58,364 nucleotides of DNA from Marine Group II euryarchaeote MED-G34 (lineage in GTDB: Archaea; Thermoplasmatota; Poseidoniia; Poseidoniales; Thalassarchaeaceae): contig NTJT01000005.1 of NCBI GenBank assembly GCA_002457605.1, positions 1 to 58,364 on the forward strand, in the 5' to 3' direction. Positions 35,613 through 44,771 of the stretch are shown here, piece by piece (position 1 is the first letter of the stretch; the number at the start of each line of letters is the position of its first letter). The translations under genes were made by a program, and so were the position numbers. A model generated the notes under the pieces. It was not told the origin of the DNA. It worked only from the letters and a program-made list of their open reading frames with translations, and did not search any database.

Positions 35613-36611
35613 GTGTGTGTGGAGGGTATTTCCGACTTAGTCGAACGGCTCAGGGCCGCAGGGGTACCAGTCGATGACAGAACCGCCGAAGCGATGAGTT
35701 CAGTTGATCTTGGATGTTTCACCGACCATGACACTGAGCCGTTCCTGATGGACAGGCCAGTCCCGTTCCTAGTCACTGAGAGTGGTGCGGCCAAGACCAT
35801 CTCTGCACCTCATATGGTAGCAACCCTGTTGCATCACCTTGAGCTCAGAGAGGGGCAGCACGTGCTACTGATAGGTTCGAAAGGAGGGTATCTTGCTTCA
35901 CTCCTCGATTGCATGCTCGGACCAAACGGAGCTGTGACTATCATCGAGCCTCACCCCGAGGTTCTGCAGCACACCAGTGAGAGACTGGAACTGCACAACT
36001 CTATGGGACTGCTGAGGGCATTGCCGCCTGATGCCATAGAGGGTTGGGCAGACTTCAGCCGACGAGTAGACAGAGTACTTGTCACTGGTGCCGTCAGGAG
36101 ACTGGTTCCAGAGGTGGAGTCAATGGTCGAGGATGGCGGTTTTGTGCTAGGACCGTTTGGAGGGCCGCTCCACCAGAGGCTGCTCAAGAGAGAACGGCAG
36201 GGGGATAATTGGATGGATACCGACCTAGGAGGAGTGGTTTTCGGACCTATGGACCTCGCTGAGTCGGAGAGGTCGCCTTTAGATCCGCATTCTCTGGCTG
36301 AACACCTTGAAGATTTACTCGATCTGATGGCTGAAGTAATAGAAATCGAAGAGGAGACTATCGATAGGTTGGAAGGACTAATCCTCTCCCTCAGAGACCT
36401 CCCTACCGACCTGCCTCTCCTAGATGAGGAATCCACTGAGGACGAGATCCTAGAGCACCCGGTGATGGAACTTCTGCTGATGGAGATGGAGTGGCTTGGC
36501 CCCATGTGGCCGCTTTTCGGGGATTATATGTCAGTTGAAATGGCCAATCCTGGATCACCCGAAGATGATGACCAGGATATGTTCGGTGGTCACGAAGATC
36601 TCGTACCTTAG
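35613..36611 (+). CDS. Protein-L-isoaspartate O-methyltransferase-like protein with acidic C-terminal extension
   Basis: TISAPHMVATLLHHLELREGQHVLLIGSKGGYLASLL; GTG start. Confidence 0.82.
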   Translation: MCVEGISDLVERLRAAGVPVDDRTAEAMSSVDLGCFTDHDTEPFLMDRPVPFLVTESGAAKTISAPHMVATLLHHLELREGQHVLLIGSKGGYLASLLDCMLGPNGAVTIIEPHPEVLQHTSERLELHNSMGLLRALPPDAIEGWADFSRRVDRVLVTGAVRRLVPEVESMVEDGGFVLGPFGGPLHQRLLKRERQGDNWMDTDLGGVVFGPMDLAESERSPLDPHSLAEHLEDLLDLMAEVIEIEEETIDRLEGLILSLRDLPTDLPLLDEESTEDEILEHPVMELLLMEMEWLGPMWPLFGDYMSVEMANPGSPEDDDQDMFGGHEDLVP

Positions 36612-36615
36612 ATGA

Positions 36616-37029
36616 TTAATTTCCCATTGCTGGCTGCGAGAGTCTGGACAGCGGTATAGAAATCGGTGGAAGATGATCCGAGAGAAGATGTCTGGATGTC
36701 TTAGGGGGAAACAGTTCGCCGGACAGCGCTGCTTCGACGACCTCTTTCTTCTCTAATGAGTCGCGTCCACAGCGGGGCCAAACGGTCAGTGTCACCCGAT
36801 CGTCTTCGAGATAGTCCACCCGTACGCATGGCAGGCACAGAAGATTCAGTCTATGTGCAACGCTAGTCCGGTGGTGACCATCCAGTATTGTGCCTGTCTT
36901 GCGGTCGACCAGTAGGGGCTTAGTGTAAGCCTTCCAGCGCAGAGTCATCTTCTCCAGATTGTCGACTCTATGTTCCTCCACTTGCTCGTGCGGCAGTAGA
37001 GTTTCGACAGGTACGAGTTCGACCTTCAC
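36616..37029 (-). CDS. ParB/SerK-like (ParB N-terminal fold) protein
   Basis: ETLLPHEQVEEHRVDNL...KPLLVDRKTGTILDGHHRTSVAHRLNLLCLPCVRVDY. Confidence 0.75.
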   Translation of the reverse strand: MKVELVPVETLLPHEQVEEHRVDNLEKMTLRWKAYTKPLLVDRKTGTILDGHHRTSVAHRLNLLCLPCVRVDYLEDDRVTLTVWPRCGRDSLEKKEVVEAALSGELFPPKTSRHLLSDHLPPISIPLSRLSQPAMGN

Positions 37030-37102
37030 ATAGAGCCGAAGGGCTGTTTACCAATATGCCTAACGCCCGAAGCAATCATGTCCGAAAGGCCGTCGGCGCA
37101 AC

Positions 37103-38341
37103 ATGGGACCCGAGTATGAGCACCTCAGTGAAGCCGACGGGCTGGTGTTGGAAGGGCTGCGTTCAGCCGGTAAGGCGTGGATAGTCGGAGGCTGGGTTAG
37201 GGAGGCTGTTTCAGGCCGTCACGAAACTGACATGGATATTGCCACTACACTGTTGCCTGCTAAGGTCAAGGAGTTGTTTCCGCGCTCGCTCATGGTAGGG
37301 GAGGAGTATGGTACAGTGATTGTCCGATTAGAAGAAAATATCTCTGACGGAACTTGGGAGGTGACTACATTGCGAAGCGAAGGTAGTTACGGCGATGGTA
37401 GGAGACCTGACCAAGTAGAGTTTGGCCAGAGCATAGAGGATGATTTGGCCCGACGAGACTTCACGATAAATGCGATGGCCATCGACTCAGATGGCGATCT
37501 GATAGACCCCTATGACGGCATATCGGATCTACGAGCGGGCGTCCTGAGGGCAGTAGGCGAAGCAAGTGAAAGGCTTGGCGAAGATGGTCTTCGGATAATG
37601 AGAGCGTACCGATTCCTAGATTCCGCTGGTGATATGAGGAGCATGGAGGCCTCGTTGAGAACTGCTGTGAGAGGGAATCTCGGTATGCTCGATGTGGTTT
37701 CCAGAGAGCGGATTGGAATGGAGATGGAGAAAATTCTAGGAGGTAGAAATGCTGGAGAGGTAATCTCGCAAATGCATGAAGACGGTGTTCTGAATCATGT
37801 CCTACCTGGGATTACCTGCACCGTATCCCCATCATTCTGTACCGACACTCTGGTCAATCTCGCTCTACTGTGTAGCAGAGATTCGTCCGAGAGAAGTGTC
37901 CTCGCAGACAATCTTCGTAGAGCCCTCATGATGGCAAAAGAACCATTGCGTCAGGTCGCGTTTCTTCATGGAGCCAGGGATACTCCCGTACCGAATGAAA
38001 TCGGTGAACTTCGCCGCTTCCGTGCTGCCCTCCCTCCGGATTGGCAGAATGCTTTCATTGCCTATTCGCAAGGATTGGGACGAGAAACCTCCGAGTTTGT
38101 CGGGGCCCTGGCCTCATTGAGTCCCCTCATTGCAGGTAATGCCCCCTTGATAGACGGGAACACTCTGATTGCCGCCACTGGGCTGGATCCGGGTCCTAGG
38201 ATGGGGCGCCTGAAGGGACTGTTGCACAGAATCCAGATAGAGAGGGACCTGCCTACTGCAGAAAGGGTTCTGTCATTGCTGGATGAGTTGGACTGGAGAG
38301 ACTCAGACTACGAAGAGTGGTCTGCACTCAGTTGGCCCTAA
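37103..38341 (+). CDS. Class II (bacterial/eukaryal-type) CCA tRNA nucleotidyltransferase / poly(A) polymerase family
   Basis: WIVGGWVREAVSGRHETDMDIATTL; ARRDFTINAMAIDSDGDLIDPYDGISDLRAGVLRAVG; EDGLRIMRAYRF. Confidence 0.92.
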   Translation: MGPEYEHLSEADGLVLEGLRSAGKAWIVGGWVREAVSGRHETDMDIATTLLPAKVKELFPRSLMVGEEYGTVIVRLEENISDGTWEVTTLRSEGSYGDGRRPDQVEFGQSIEDDLARRDFTINAMAIDSDGDLIDPYDGISDLRAGVLRAVGEASERLGEDGLRIMRAYRFLDSAGDMRSMEASLRTAVRGNLGMLDVVSRERIGMEMEKILGGRNAGEVISQMHEDGVLNHVLPGITCTVSPSFCTDTLVNLALLCSRDSSERSVLADNLRRALMMAKEPLRQVAFLHGARDTPVPNEIGELRRFRAALPPDWQNAFIAYSQGLGRETSEFVGALASLSPLIAGNAPLIDGNTLIAATGLDPGPRMGRLKGLLHRIQIERDLPTAERVLSLLDELDWRDSDYEEWSALSWP

Positions 38342-38841
38342 GGCAACTCATTCAGCATCTCAATGTACTCTTCTTGATTGAGGAATTGATCCTCGTCGAA
38401 TTCGTGCGGCTCTACTATCACGCACCAACCGTCTCCGTAGGCGTCGTCGTTGAGCAAGTCTGGATTGTCCTCGACCTCTCCATTCAGTTCCATAATCTTG
38501 CAAGGGAATGGGGAATTAATCAGAAGTGTCTCAATCTCGCCGTCATAGCTGGTGGTGACGGTAATCAGCAAATCTTCTGTTCCTACTTCATCACCACTCC
38601 CCATTATTTGAGGAGAGTCGTCATCGATGTCCTCGACATCAGAGTCGCCCTTGAACTCGCTATCGTCCTCAGGTCGGGTGAGTACTACTCTAACGATGTT
38701 GCCGTACTCAGCACGGATGAATTCACTGATTCCAACCTTCACCGTTTCGGCCTTGTCATCCAAGGTTTGGAGCCAAAGGTGCTCCAGTGTGTACTTACGG
38801 TCGTGTGCGATGCTGAACTCGGAGTAGTCGCCGTCTGCCAT
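38338..38841 (-). CDS. Glycine cleavage H-like protein, acidic insertion, canonical lipoyl-lysine absent
   Basis: KYTLEHLWLQ...VKVGISEFIRAEYGNIVRV; C-terminal NGEVEDNPDLLNDDAYGDGWCVIVEP typical of GcvH; DGEIETLLINSP where ESVKAxSxxYSP is expected. Confidence 0.85.
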   Translation of the reverse strand: MADGDYSEFSIAHDRKYTLEHLWLQTLDDKAETVKVGISEFIRAEYGNIVRVVLTRPEDDSEFKGDSDVEDIDDDSPQIMGSGDEVGTEDLLITVTTSYDGEIETLLINSPFPCKIMELNGEVEDNPDLLNDDAYGDGWCVIVEPHEFDEDQFLNQEEYIEMLNELP

Positions 38842-38954
38842 GTTATACCGAACCGCGCGCTCAGATGTGCAATTTGAACTATTCGATTGAGATACCCCTT
38901 AGAAGGCCACGAGGGATTAACAACGAAACCCGCCTCGGTCGCATGGGGAGAGAG

Positions 38955-40133
38955 ATGGATTTCCGCGAGACTGAGGAACAAGGCATGATTCGCGAGATGG
39001 TGCGCGATTTCGCTGAGGGCGTGCTAGCTCCAACTTGCTTGGAGCGAGACAGGGCGCAGCAGGCCCCCCTTGAGGAATGGGCGGCATTCTGCGAGCAATC
39101 CGGTCTACAGGGCATCACGATTCCCGAGGATTATGGAGGCAGTCCCGTCGACGATATCTCGGAAGCGATAATTGTCGAGGAGCTTGCCCGTGTCGATCCA
39201 TCGTTCTCCGTGATGTTTTGTGTACATGTTGGACTATGCTCGAAGACCATAGCCCTGCACGGCAACCACGAGCAGAAACAGAATTACCTTTCAAGACTGG
39301 CTGGAAGCGAGATTGGAGCATATTCGCTATCCGAGGCCGGAGCAGGTACCGACGCTGCTGCACTCGGATGTAAGGCGAAACTGAATGAGGAGGGTAGCCA
39401 CTATATCCTCAATGGTGAGAAAATGTGGGTTACCAACGGCGCGAGCGCCGACATCTACGTGCTGTTCGCCAAGGATGTCGACCATCCAGAATACAATCAA
39501 AAGAAACATGGTGGAACAACGGCATTCATCGTTGAGAGAGGATTCGATGGATTCTCTGTTGGAAAGAAAGAGGATAAACTCGGAATCAGATCTAGTGATA
39601 CCTGTTCGCTTCTTCTTGAGGACTGTAAGGTCCCTGTAGAGAATGTCCTAAAGGACTCTGGTGAAGGATTTCCAATAGCCATGAATGCGCTAGACAACTC
39701 AAGGATAGGAATCGCTGCTCAGGCCCTCGGCATCGCGCAAGGAGCATATGAGTCGGCACTAAACTACGCTCACGAACGAGTCGCCTTTGGCAAACCAATT
39801 GCCCACCACCAGAGCGTCGGCAACTACCTCGCAGACATGGCTACCCAAACTGAAGCGGCCAGAATGATGGTTTACAAGGCGGCTTGGGCCAAGCAGAGGC
39901 ACTACGAAGACGATGCCCCTCGACACACTATGGAAGCGAGCATGGCCAAACTGTTCGCAGGAGACACCGCGATGTGGGTGGCCGAGAGGGCTGTGCAAGT
40001 CCTAGGCGGATATGGTTACACCACCGATTTCCCTGTGGAGCGCTTCTTCCGTGACGCCAAGATTACACAAATCTACGAAGGCACGCAAGAGGTCCAGCGA
40101 ATTGTAATTAATCGCTCCATCGCTCCGGAGTGA
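38955..40133 (+). CDS. Acyl-CoA dehydrogenase
   Basis: YSLSEAGAGTDAAAL; KMWVTNGASADIYV; QALGIAQGAYESALNYAHERVAFGKPI; GGYGYTTDFPVERFFRDAKITQIYEGTQEVQRIVI. Confidence 0.95.
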   Translation: MDFRETEEQGMIREMVRDFAEGVLAPTCLERDRAQQAPLEEWAAFCEQSGLQGITIPEDYGGSPVDDISEAIIVEELARVDPSFSVMFCVHVGLCSKTIALHGNHEQKQNYLSRLAGSEIGAYSLSEAGAGTDAAALGCKAKLNEEGSHYILNGEKMWVTNGASADIYVLFAKDVDHPEYNQKKHGGTTAFIVERGFDGFSVGKKEDKLGIRSSDTCSLLLEDCKVPVENVLKDSGEGFPIAMNALDNSRIGIAAQALGIAQGAYESALNYAHERVAFGKPIAHHQSVGNYLADMATQTEAARMMVYKAAWAKQRHYEDDAPRHTMEASMAKLFAGDTAMWVAERAVQVLGGYGYTTDFPVERFFRDAKITQIYEGTQEVQRIVINRSIAPE

Positions 40134-40137
40134 TGGA

Positions 40138-41391
40138 ATGTCGGATTACCCGATAGCCGAGATTCGTTCTCGGTTTACTGGTTTACAACGTCAGGTCAAT
40201 GGTAATCAGGCTATTTTCTTCGATGGTCCCGGGGGTAGCCAGTCTCCAGAATCCGTAGGAGATGCAGTCAAGCACTACTTGTTGCATCAAAATGCGAATG
40301 TGGGCATGTCGTTCGCGACTTCGAAGGAGACGGATGCGCTAATCGAGGAAACCATGCGAGCCTGTGCCGATTTTGTCGGTTGCGAGGATTATCGAGAGAT
40401 TGTGTTTGGCCAGAATATGACTAGTCTGACGATACAACTGGCTAGTGCTCTGAGTCGAACTTGGGGGCCTGGTGACGAAGTCGTAGTTACGCGCTCAGAC
40501 CACGATGCGAATGTACGACCCTGGGTGCTTGCAGCACAGTGGGCGGGGGCGACTGTGAAATGGATAGACATACACTCGCCACATTGCATTCATGATAACG
40601 ATACTATACATGCGGCTATCAACGAAAACACCGTATTGGTTGCAATAGGTGCTGCATCGAACTTCTCAGGCACGATTAATGATGTCGAGATGATTAGCAG
40701 ATTAGCCCATGAGTGCGGTGCAGAAGTATTCGTGGATGCGGTGCATTATGCTCCACATGGTCTGATTGATGTGCGTGAGTGGGGTTGCGACTACCTAGCT
40801 TGCTCGTCGTACAAGTTCTTCGGAACGCACCAAGGGATCCTATGGGGTAAATTCGACAGGCTGGCTGAACTGCCTGTGGCTAAATTGCGTGTTTCGAGCG
40901 AGGAAGTCCCATTCAGATGGATGACCGGAACTCAGGGGCATGAGTCGATGGCAGGAACACTGGCTGCTATCGAGCATTTGGAATGGCTTGGAAGATTTAT
41001 TTCTGAGGAGAATATTAGTAGTCGCAGAGAGGCCCTGAGAGTGGCGTTCTCTGCAATTGAAGAATACGAGAGAGAGTTGTGCTGGAGGATGATTGAAGGG
41101 CTCAAAAAGATAGAGGGGGTCAAGATTTGGGGCATAACTTCGCCCGAGGAGTTTGAGTGGAGGGCCCCAACTGTCTCCTTCACTCATCATTCGATAACTG
41201 CCGAGGAAATTGGAGGGGCGCTTGCGGAGCATGGAATATTCACATGGGCTGGTAACTTCTACGCACTGGAGCTCTCAGAGGCTCTGGGACTTGAGCCTGA
41301 AGGCGCCCTCAGGGTAGGTCTGCTACACTACAACACCATGGAGGAGGTCGAGAGCTTTCTCAGAGAGCTTTCTTCCATCCTCGCCGGATAG
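40138..41391 (+). CDS. Cysteine desulfurase-like class V aminotransferase
   Basis: IFFDGPGGSQSPESV; VFVDAVHYAPHGLIDV; LACSSYKFFGTHQGILWG. Confidence 0.88.
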   Translation: MSDYPIAEIRSRFTGLQRQVNGNQAIFFDGPGGSQSPESVGDAVKHYLLHQNANVGMSFATSKETDALIEETMRACADFVGCEDYREIVFGQNMTSLTIQLASALSRTWGPGDEVVVTRSDHDANVRPWVLAAQWAGATVKWIDIHSPHCIHDNDTIHAAINENTVLVAIGAASNFSGTINDVEMISRLAHECGAEVFVDAVHYAPHGLIDVREWGCDYLACSSYKFFGTHQGILWGKFDRLAELPVAKLRVSSEEVPFRWMTGTQGHESMAGTLAAIEHLEWLGRFISEENISSRREALRVAFSAIEEYERELCWRMIEGLKKIEGVKIWGITSPEEFEWRAPTVSFTHHSITAEEIGGALAEHGIFTWAGNFYALELSEALGLEPEGALRVGLLHYNTMEEVESFLRELSSILAG

Positions 41392-41392
41392 T

Positions 41393-42943
41393 TTACTCAA
41401 CCCAGCGATACTCGCGCTGTCCCTCAAGATTTCCTTCGGCACCAATACTGACTAGTGCAAACTCGTCGCTTGGCTTGACCACTGAACGCTTGCGGGAGCC
41501 CTTGTGCAGGGCCTCGTAGACCGTCTTGTTGATTGGATGGCGACCGGACAGGCGCTCAAACAGGTGGAACCTTGAGGCAATCTCGCGCCACTGTGGCTGG
41601 ACAGTGCCTTCGAAGACCTTGGCCTTAGCGCCCGAACCATAGCCACATAGCCCAAGTTTCTCCCCCGTCATATCGATGTTCTCGATATAGTCAGACTCCA
41701 TGGTCGACATCAGAGCGAGGAAGATGGAACCAGTGTACTGATTACCAATCAGACTTGATGCGCGGGTGGTTCTCTCAATTCTTTCATCCACGAAGATTCG
41801 GAATGCATCTGTCTTGGATATCAGTCTGCGGTACGAATCATTCGCTCTCTCAAACTCCTCAATCCCCTCGGGTGTGTCAGGGAATTCCTCAGGCATTGGC
41901 TCTGGGCCGATCTGCTCGACAATCTCTGCCCACATCGGCAGGTGTCTCCTGTCGTGACGGAAGACATCCGGGAACATTCTCTTACCTTGGAAAGCATATG
42001 GCAAGTGGACGATGATGCGACTCCATTGGTTGGTCAAAATCTCGTCATTCTCAGGACTATAGCGGCCCTCGCGAATCGCCTTTTCGCGGAAATTGATGAA
42101 TGCCTGCTTGACTGACTCAGAATAGCAGCGGTTGGAGAACTGGCCGTCAAAGACAGGGGTGTCCTTGTGGATCTGTAGCATCGGATTCTCGAACATGACA
42201 TCGTCCTTCTTAGAAGAGCTTGGGAGGTGCTTGAGTATACGCTCAGTGAGTCCGTCCTTGACCTTCTCGCCGCTCTCACGAGCGAGATCGAGAACATTCT
42301 CTACGATGGTCCTGGTGTCAATTTCTCTGCGTGGTTTGAAGAAGTCATGAACGGGCATCGTTGAGACTCCCCAGATATCGGGAATCTCAAGCAGACGTGG
42401 GTTATGGCGTATCAGAATCGCACCGCCGCCAGCACCTTGGGTGTATTCACCTGTCGAACCGATGTCATACTTGGCATTGTCAGCGAATACAACGATGCCG
42501 ATTCTACTCTTCTCCTCGCCCCCCCGAGCGACCCAGTCGAGGGTGTTGTGCATGGCATCCACTGCACCTATGCAAGCGAAGGTCATGTCGACCACGTCAC
42601 AGTTGCGGAAGCAGTCCTTTCCGTGGGTGGAAGCATAGCGCTGCTCGAGCATGTCCATGATGTAAGTCGCAGTCGGCTTGGAGCCGTCTAAGGCCGACTC
42701 GGTCCCGAGGTATATTCTGCCAATGGCATTAGGGTCGAGTCCGTTGCGGTCGAGCAGTCTGCGAACCGCGTTAGCACCCATTGTTGCTGTATCCTCATGG
42801 ACATCAGGAATTGCCATCGCTGCAAGTCCGAGGCCACGGTTCAGCTTACCGAAATCGGCCCCTCTTAGCTTGGCAAAGTCTTCCATGTCAAAGTAGAGAC
42901 GAGGGAAGTGAATCGCGATGTCGTCTATCCCGACTGATGTCAT
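41393..42943 (-). CDS. Hydroxymethylglutaryl-CoA synthase family, long (516 aa) form
   Basis: VGIDDIAIHFPRLYFD; RIYLGTESALDGSKPTATYI; VVDMTFACIGAVDAMHNTLDWV; YGSGAKAKVFEG. Confidence 0.85.
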   Translation of the reverse strand: MTSVGIDDIAIHFPRLYFDMEDFAKLRGADFGKLNRGLGLAAMAIPDVHEDTATMGANAVRRLLDRNGLDPNAIGRIYLGTESALDGSKPTATYIMDMLEQRYASTHGKDCFRNCDVVDMTFACIGAVDAMHNTLDWVARGGEEKSRIGIVVFADNAKYDIGSTGEYTQGAGGGAILIRHNPRLLEIPDIWGVSTMPVHDFFKPRREIDTRTIVENVLDLARESGEKVKDGLTERILKHLPSSSKKDDVMFENPMLQIHKDTPVFDGQFSNRCYSESVKQAFINFREKAIREGRYSPENDEILTNQWSRIIVHLPYAFQGKRMFPDVFRHDRRHLPMWAEIVEQIGPEPMPEEFPDTPEGIEEFERANDSYRRLISKTDAFRIFVDERIERTTRASSLIGNQYTGSIFLALMSTMESDYIENIDMTGEKLGLCGYGSGAKAKVFEGTVQPQWREIASRFHLFERLSGRHPINKTVYEALHKGSRKRSVVKPSDEFALVSIGAEGNLEGQREYRWVE

Positions 42944-42956
42944 TAGTCCACTCTCA

Positions 42957-42970
42957 AGCCCGCGCGGGCT
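42957..42970. other. 14-nt perfect palindrome/hairpin AGCCC-GCGC-GGGCT
   Basis: 14 nt upstream of the HMG-CoA synthase start. Confidence 0.88.
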
Positions 42971-43028
42971 GAGTAGTGTTATGAGTTCTCGCCCTACACA
43001 AAAACCATTAGTTTCAGTAATAAACGTA

Positions 43029-44147
43029 CTACTGAGAGCCGGTGAGTCGATCCATGGCTGATAGGAGCTCTGGTTTTTGCGAGAAGTGCTGCGAAACCGG
43101 GGCTAGAACTTCAGACAGGGCATCTGCTACGGCCATCTTGGCGTCAAGCGGGTGTACAGATCCATCTGAGATGGCTTCGATGAAATTCTGCAGATTATCC
43201 CAATTCGAGGGCTCTCCAAATTTGGGGTCGGGAGTCACTGTGATGGAGTCGAGTTTTGGCAGTACAATGTATTGAGCAATCTCAAAAACCGGAGAGACAG
43301 GGTTACCAATTTCAAGGAATGCTTTCCTCATCTTGGTCCTGACTGAGTCGGGATCGTCGTCAAGCAGAATTGCGTTGCCGGGGTCAGACTTGGACATCTT
43401 GTGATCGAACGAGTCCATCCTCCCTCCTGGCCCCTTCAGACCCGACATCATAGGGGTGTGGATGCACGTGGCCTTGGTCCAATCGTACTTATCGGCAACC
43501 TCTCGCATGTACATGTGCGCCTTGCGTTGATCCATGCCTCCGAAAGCAATGTCAATCTCCAACTCGAAAATGTCCGCTGCCTGTAGGGCTGGGTAGTAAA
43601 ACGCGGCTAGGTCATGATCCGAGGAATCCTCGTCGCGACCCATGATACTGAATGTCCTGCGCACCCTAGAGAGGCTCATGTTCTTCGAGCATCTGAGCAC
43701 CCTCTCCCAGTACTTACCTGAGTCCATCAGCTGTGATGCACTCAGGAATCTGAGTTGACCTGCTCCCTCGCCCTCTGGAGGATTTCCTAGCAGCGCCCTA
43801 AAGACCTCAATCATGTACTCGCCGGCAAGTGTGATTTTGTCCATATCGCGATCGAACTTGTCATTCACCCAAGCGTGCCAGTCGGCGAGTAGGATGATTA
43901 CGTTCACGCCTTCGTCGAGCATATTGCGTATGGTGTCGGCAAGCAGTATCCAGCCCAAGTGTGCCTTGCCACTAGGCTCGAGTCCGATATATGCGACCAG
44001 TTGGTCGTCTCCAGAGTGCGTTGGCCCTCCTGAAACAACAGAGGCGACGTGTCCCACGCCAACGACTTCAACGCAACCAGTGAACATACGGGAGACGCGT
44101 GAACGCCCCTCCTCATCTAGCGACGAGAGGGGGTCATTGTCGTTCAT
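43029..44147 (-). CDS. tyrS: Tyrosyl-tRNA synthetase (archaeal type)
   Basis: VAYIGLEPSGKAHLGWILLADTIRNML; ILLADWHAWVNDKF; GGMDQRKAHMYMRE; DHKMSKSDPGNAILLDD. Confidence 0.93.
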   Translation of the reverse strand: MNDNDPLSSLDEEGRSRVSRMFTGCVEVVGVGHVASVVSGGPTHSGDDQLVAYIGLEPSGKAHLGWILLADTIRNMLDEGVNVIILLADWHAWVNDKFDRDMDKITLAGEYMIEVFRALLGNPPEGEGAGQLRFLSASQLMDSGKYWERVLRCSKNMSLSRVRRTFSIMGRDEDSSDHDLAAFYYPALQAADIFELEIDIAFGGMDQRKAHMYMREVADKYDWTKATCIHTPMMSGLKGPGGRMDSFDHKMSKSDPGNAILLDDDPDSVRTKMRKAFLEIGNPVSPVFEIAQYIVLPKLDSITVTPDPKFGEPSNWDNLQNFIEAISDGSVHPLDAKMAVADALSEVLAPVSQHFSQKPELLSAMDRLTGSQ

Positions 44148-44155
44148 GATTCACC

Positions 44156-44668
44156 TCATTCCAGTAATTTGGCCAGTTTCCCCGCGCGTCCTGCCGCCTT
44201 CGTGTTGTCTCCCTGCTCCAACGCAGCCTCGATTTCCTCAATCATAGACTCTGCCTGTTCGGATATCTCTTCGGAGATGTTTTTCGACATTGACATGAAG
44301 TGTCGCGCTGCAGAAATGCCTGACTTCGCTTTACTGGCCTTCTTGGCCCATTCCTTGGCCTTGTCACCTCTCTGCTTAGAGTTGTATCCGGTGGCAGCGT
44401 CGAGGAACAAGGTCCAATTCTTGCGCGCCTCCATAGCTGATTTCACAGCCTCCGCATCTTCGAAGTCAGGAGGAATATTGGTTACATTCACAATCAGTGC
44501 GCCCTGCTCATTGTAACTGGCTACAATAGAGGTCATTATATCGTGCGAACCATTGAATGAATTGTCACCAGTATCCTCGACATTGTCGAAGTAATCCCGC
44601 GCCAGCACTGCCAATCCTCCATTCGAAGTTACCTGCTTTACCAGTCCGCGCTTGACATCAAATCTCTC
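44156..44668 (-). CDS. Hypothetical protein with alpha-helical Lys/Glu-rich C-terminus
   Basis: Open frame from MERFDVKRGLVKQV; strand-consistent with tyrS downstream. Confidence 0.6.
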   Translation of the reverse strand, partial: ERFDVKRGLVKQVTSNGGLAVLARDYFDNVEDTGDNSFNGSHDIMTSIVASYNEQGALIVNVTNIPPDFEDAEAVKSAMEARKNWTLFLDAATGYNSKQRGDKAKEWAKKASKAKSGISAARHFMSMSKNISEEISEQAESMIEEIEAALEQGDNTKAAGRAGKLAKLLE

Positions 44669-44771
44669 CATGGTCGAGCGCTGGCTGAATCCTTCTTGAA
44701 TGCTATTGCCGCGTAAGCCCAATCAGTGCTTGTGTCGAACGGGCTAAACCGGCATCGCCCGTCGGCGGGAT

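Noticed and set aside
35951-36505. 184-aa minus Ser-rich ORF opposite the isoaspartate methyltransferase-like gene
   Set aside because: Antisense shadow of a GAG/GAT-rich coding strand; composition is not protein-like.
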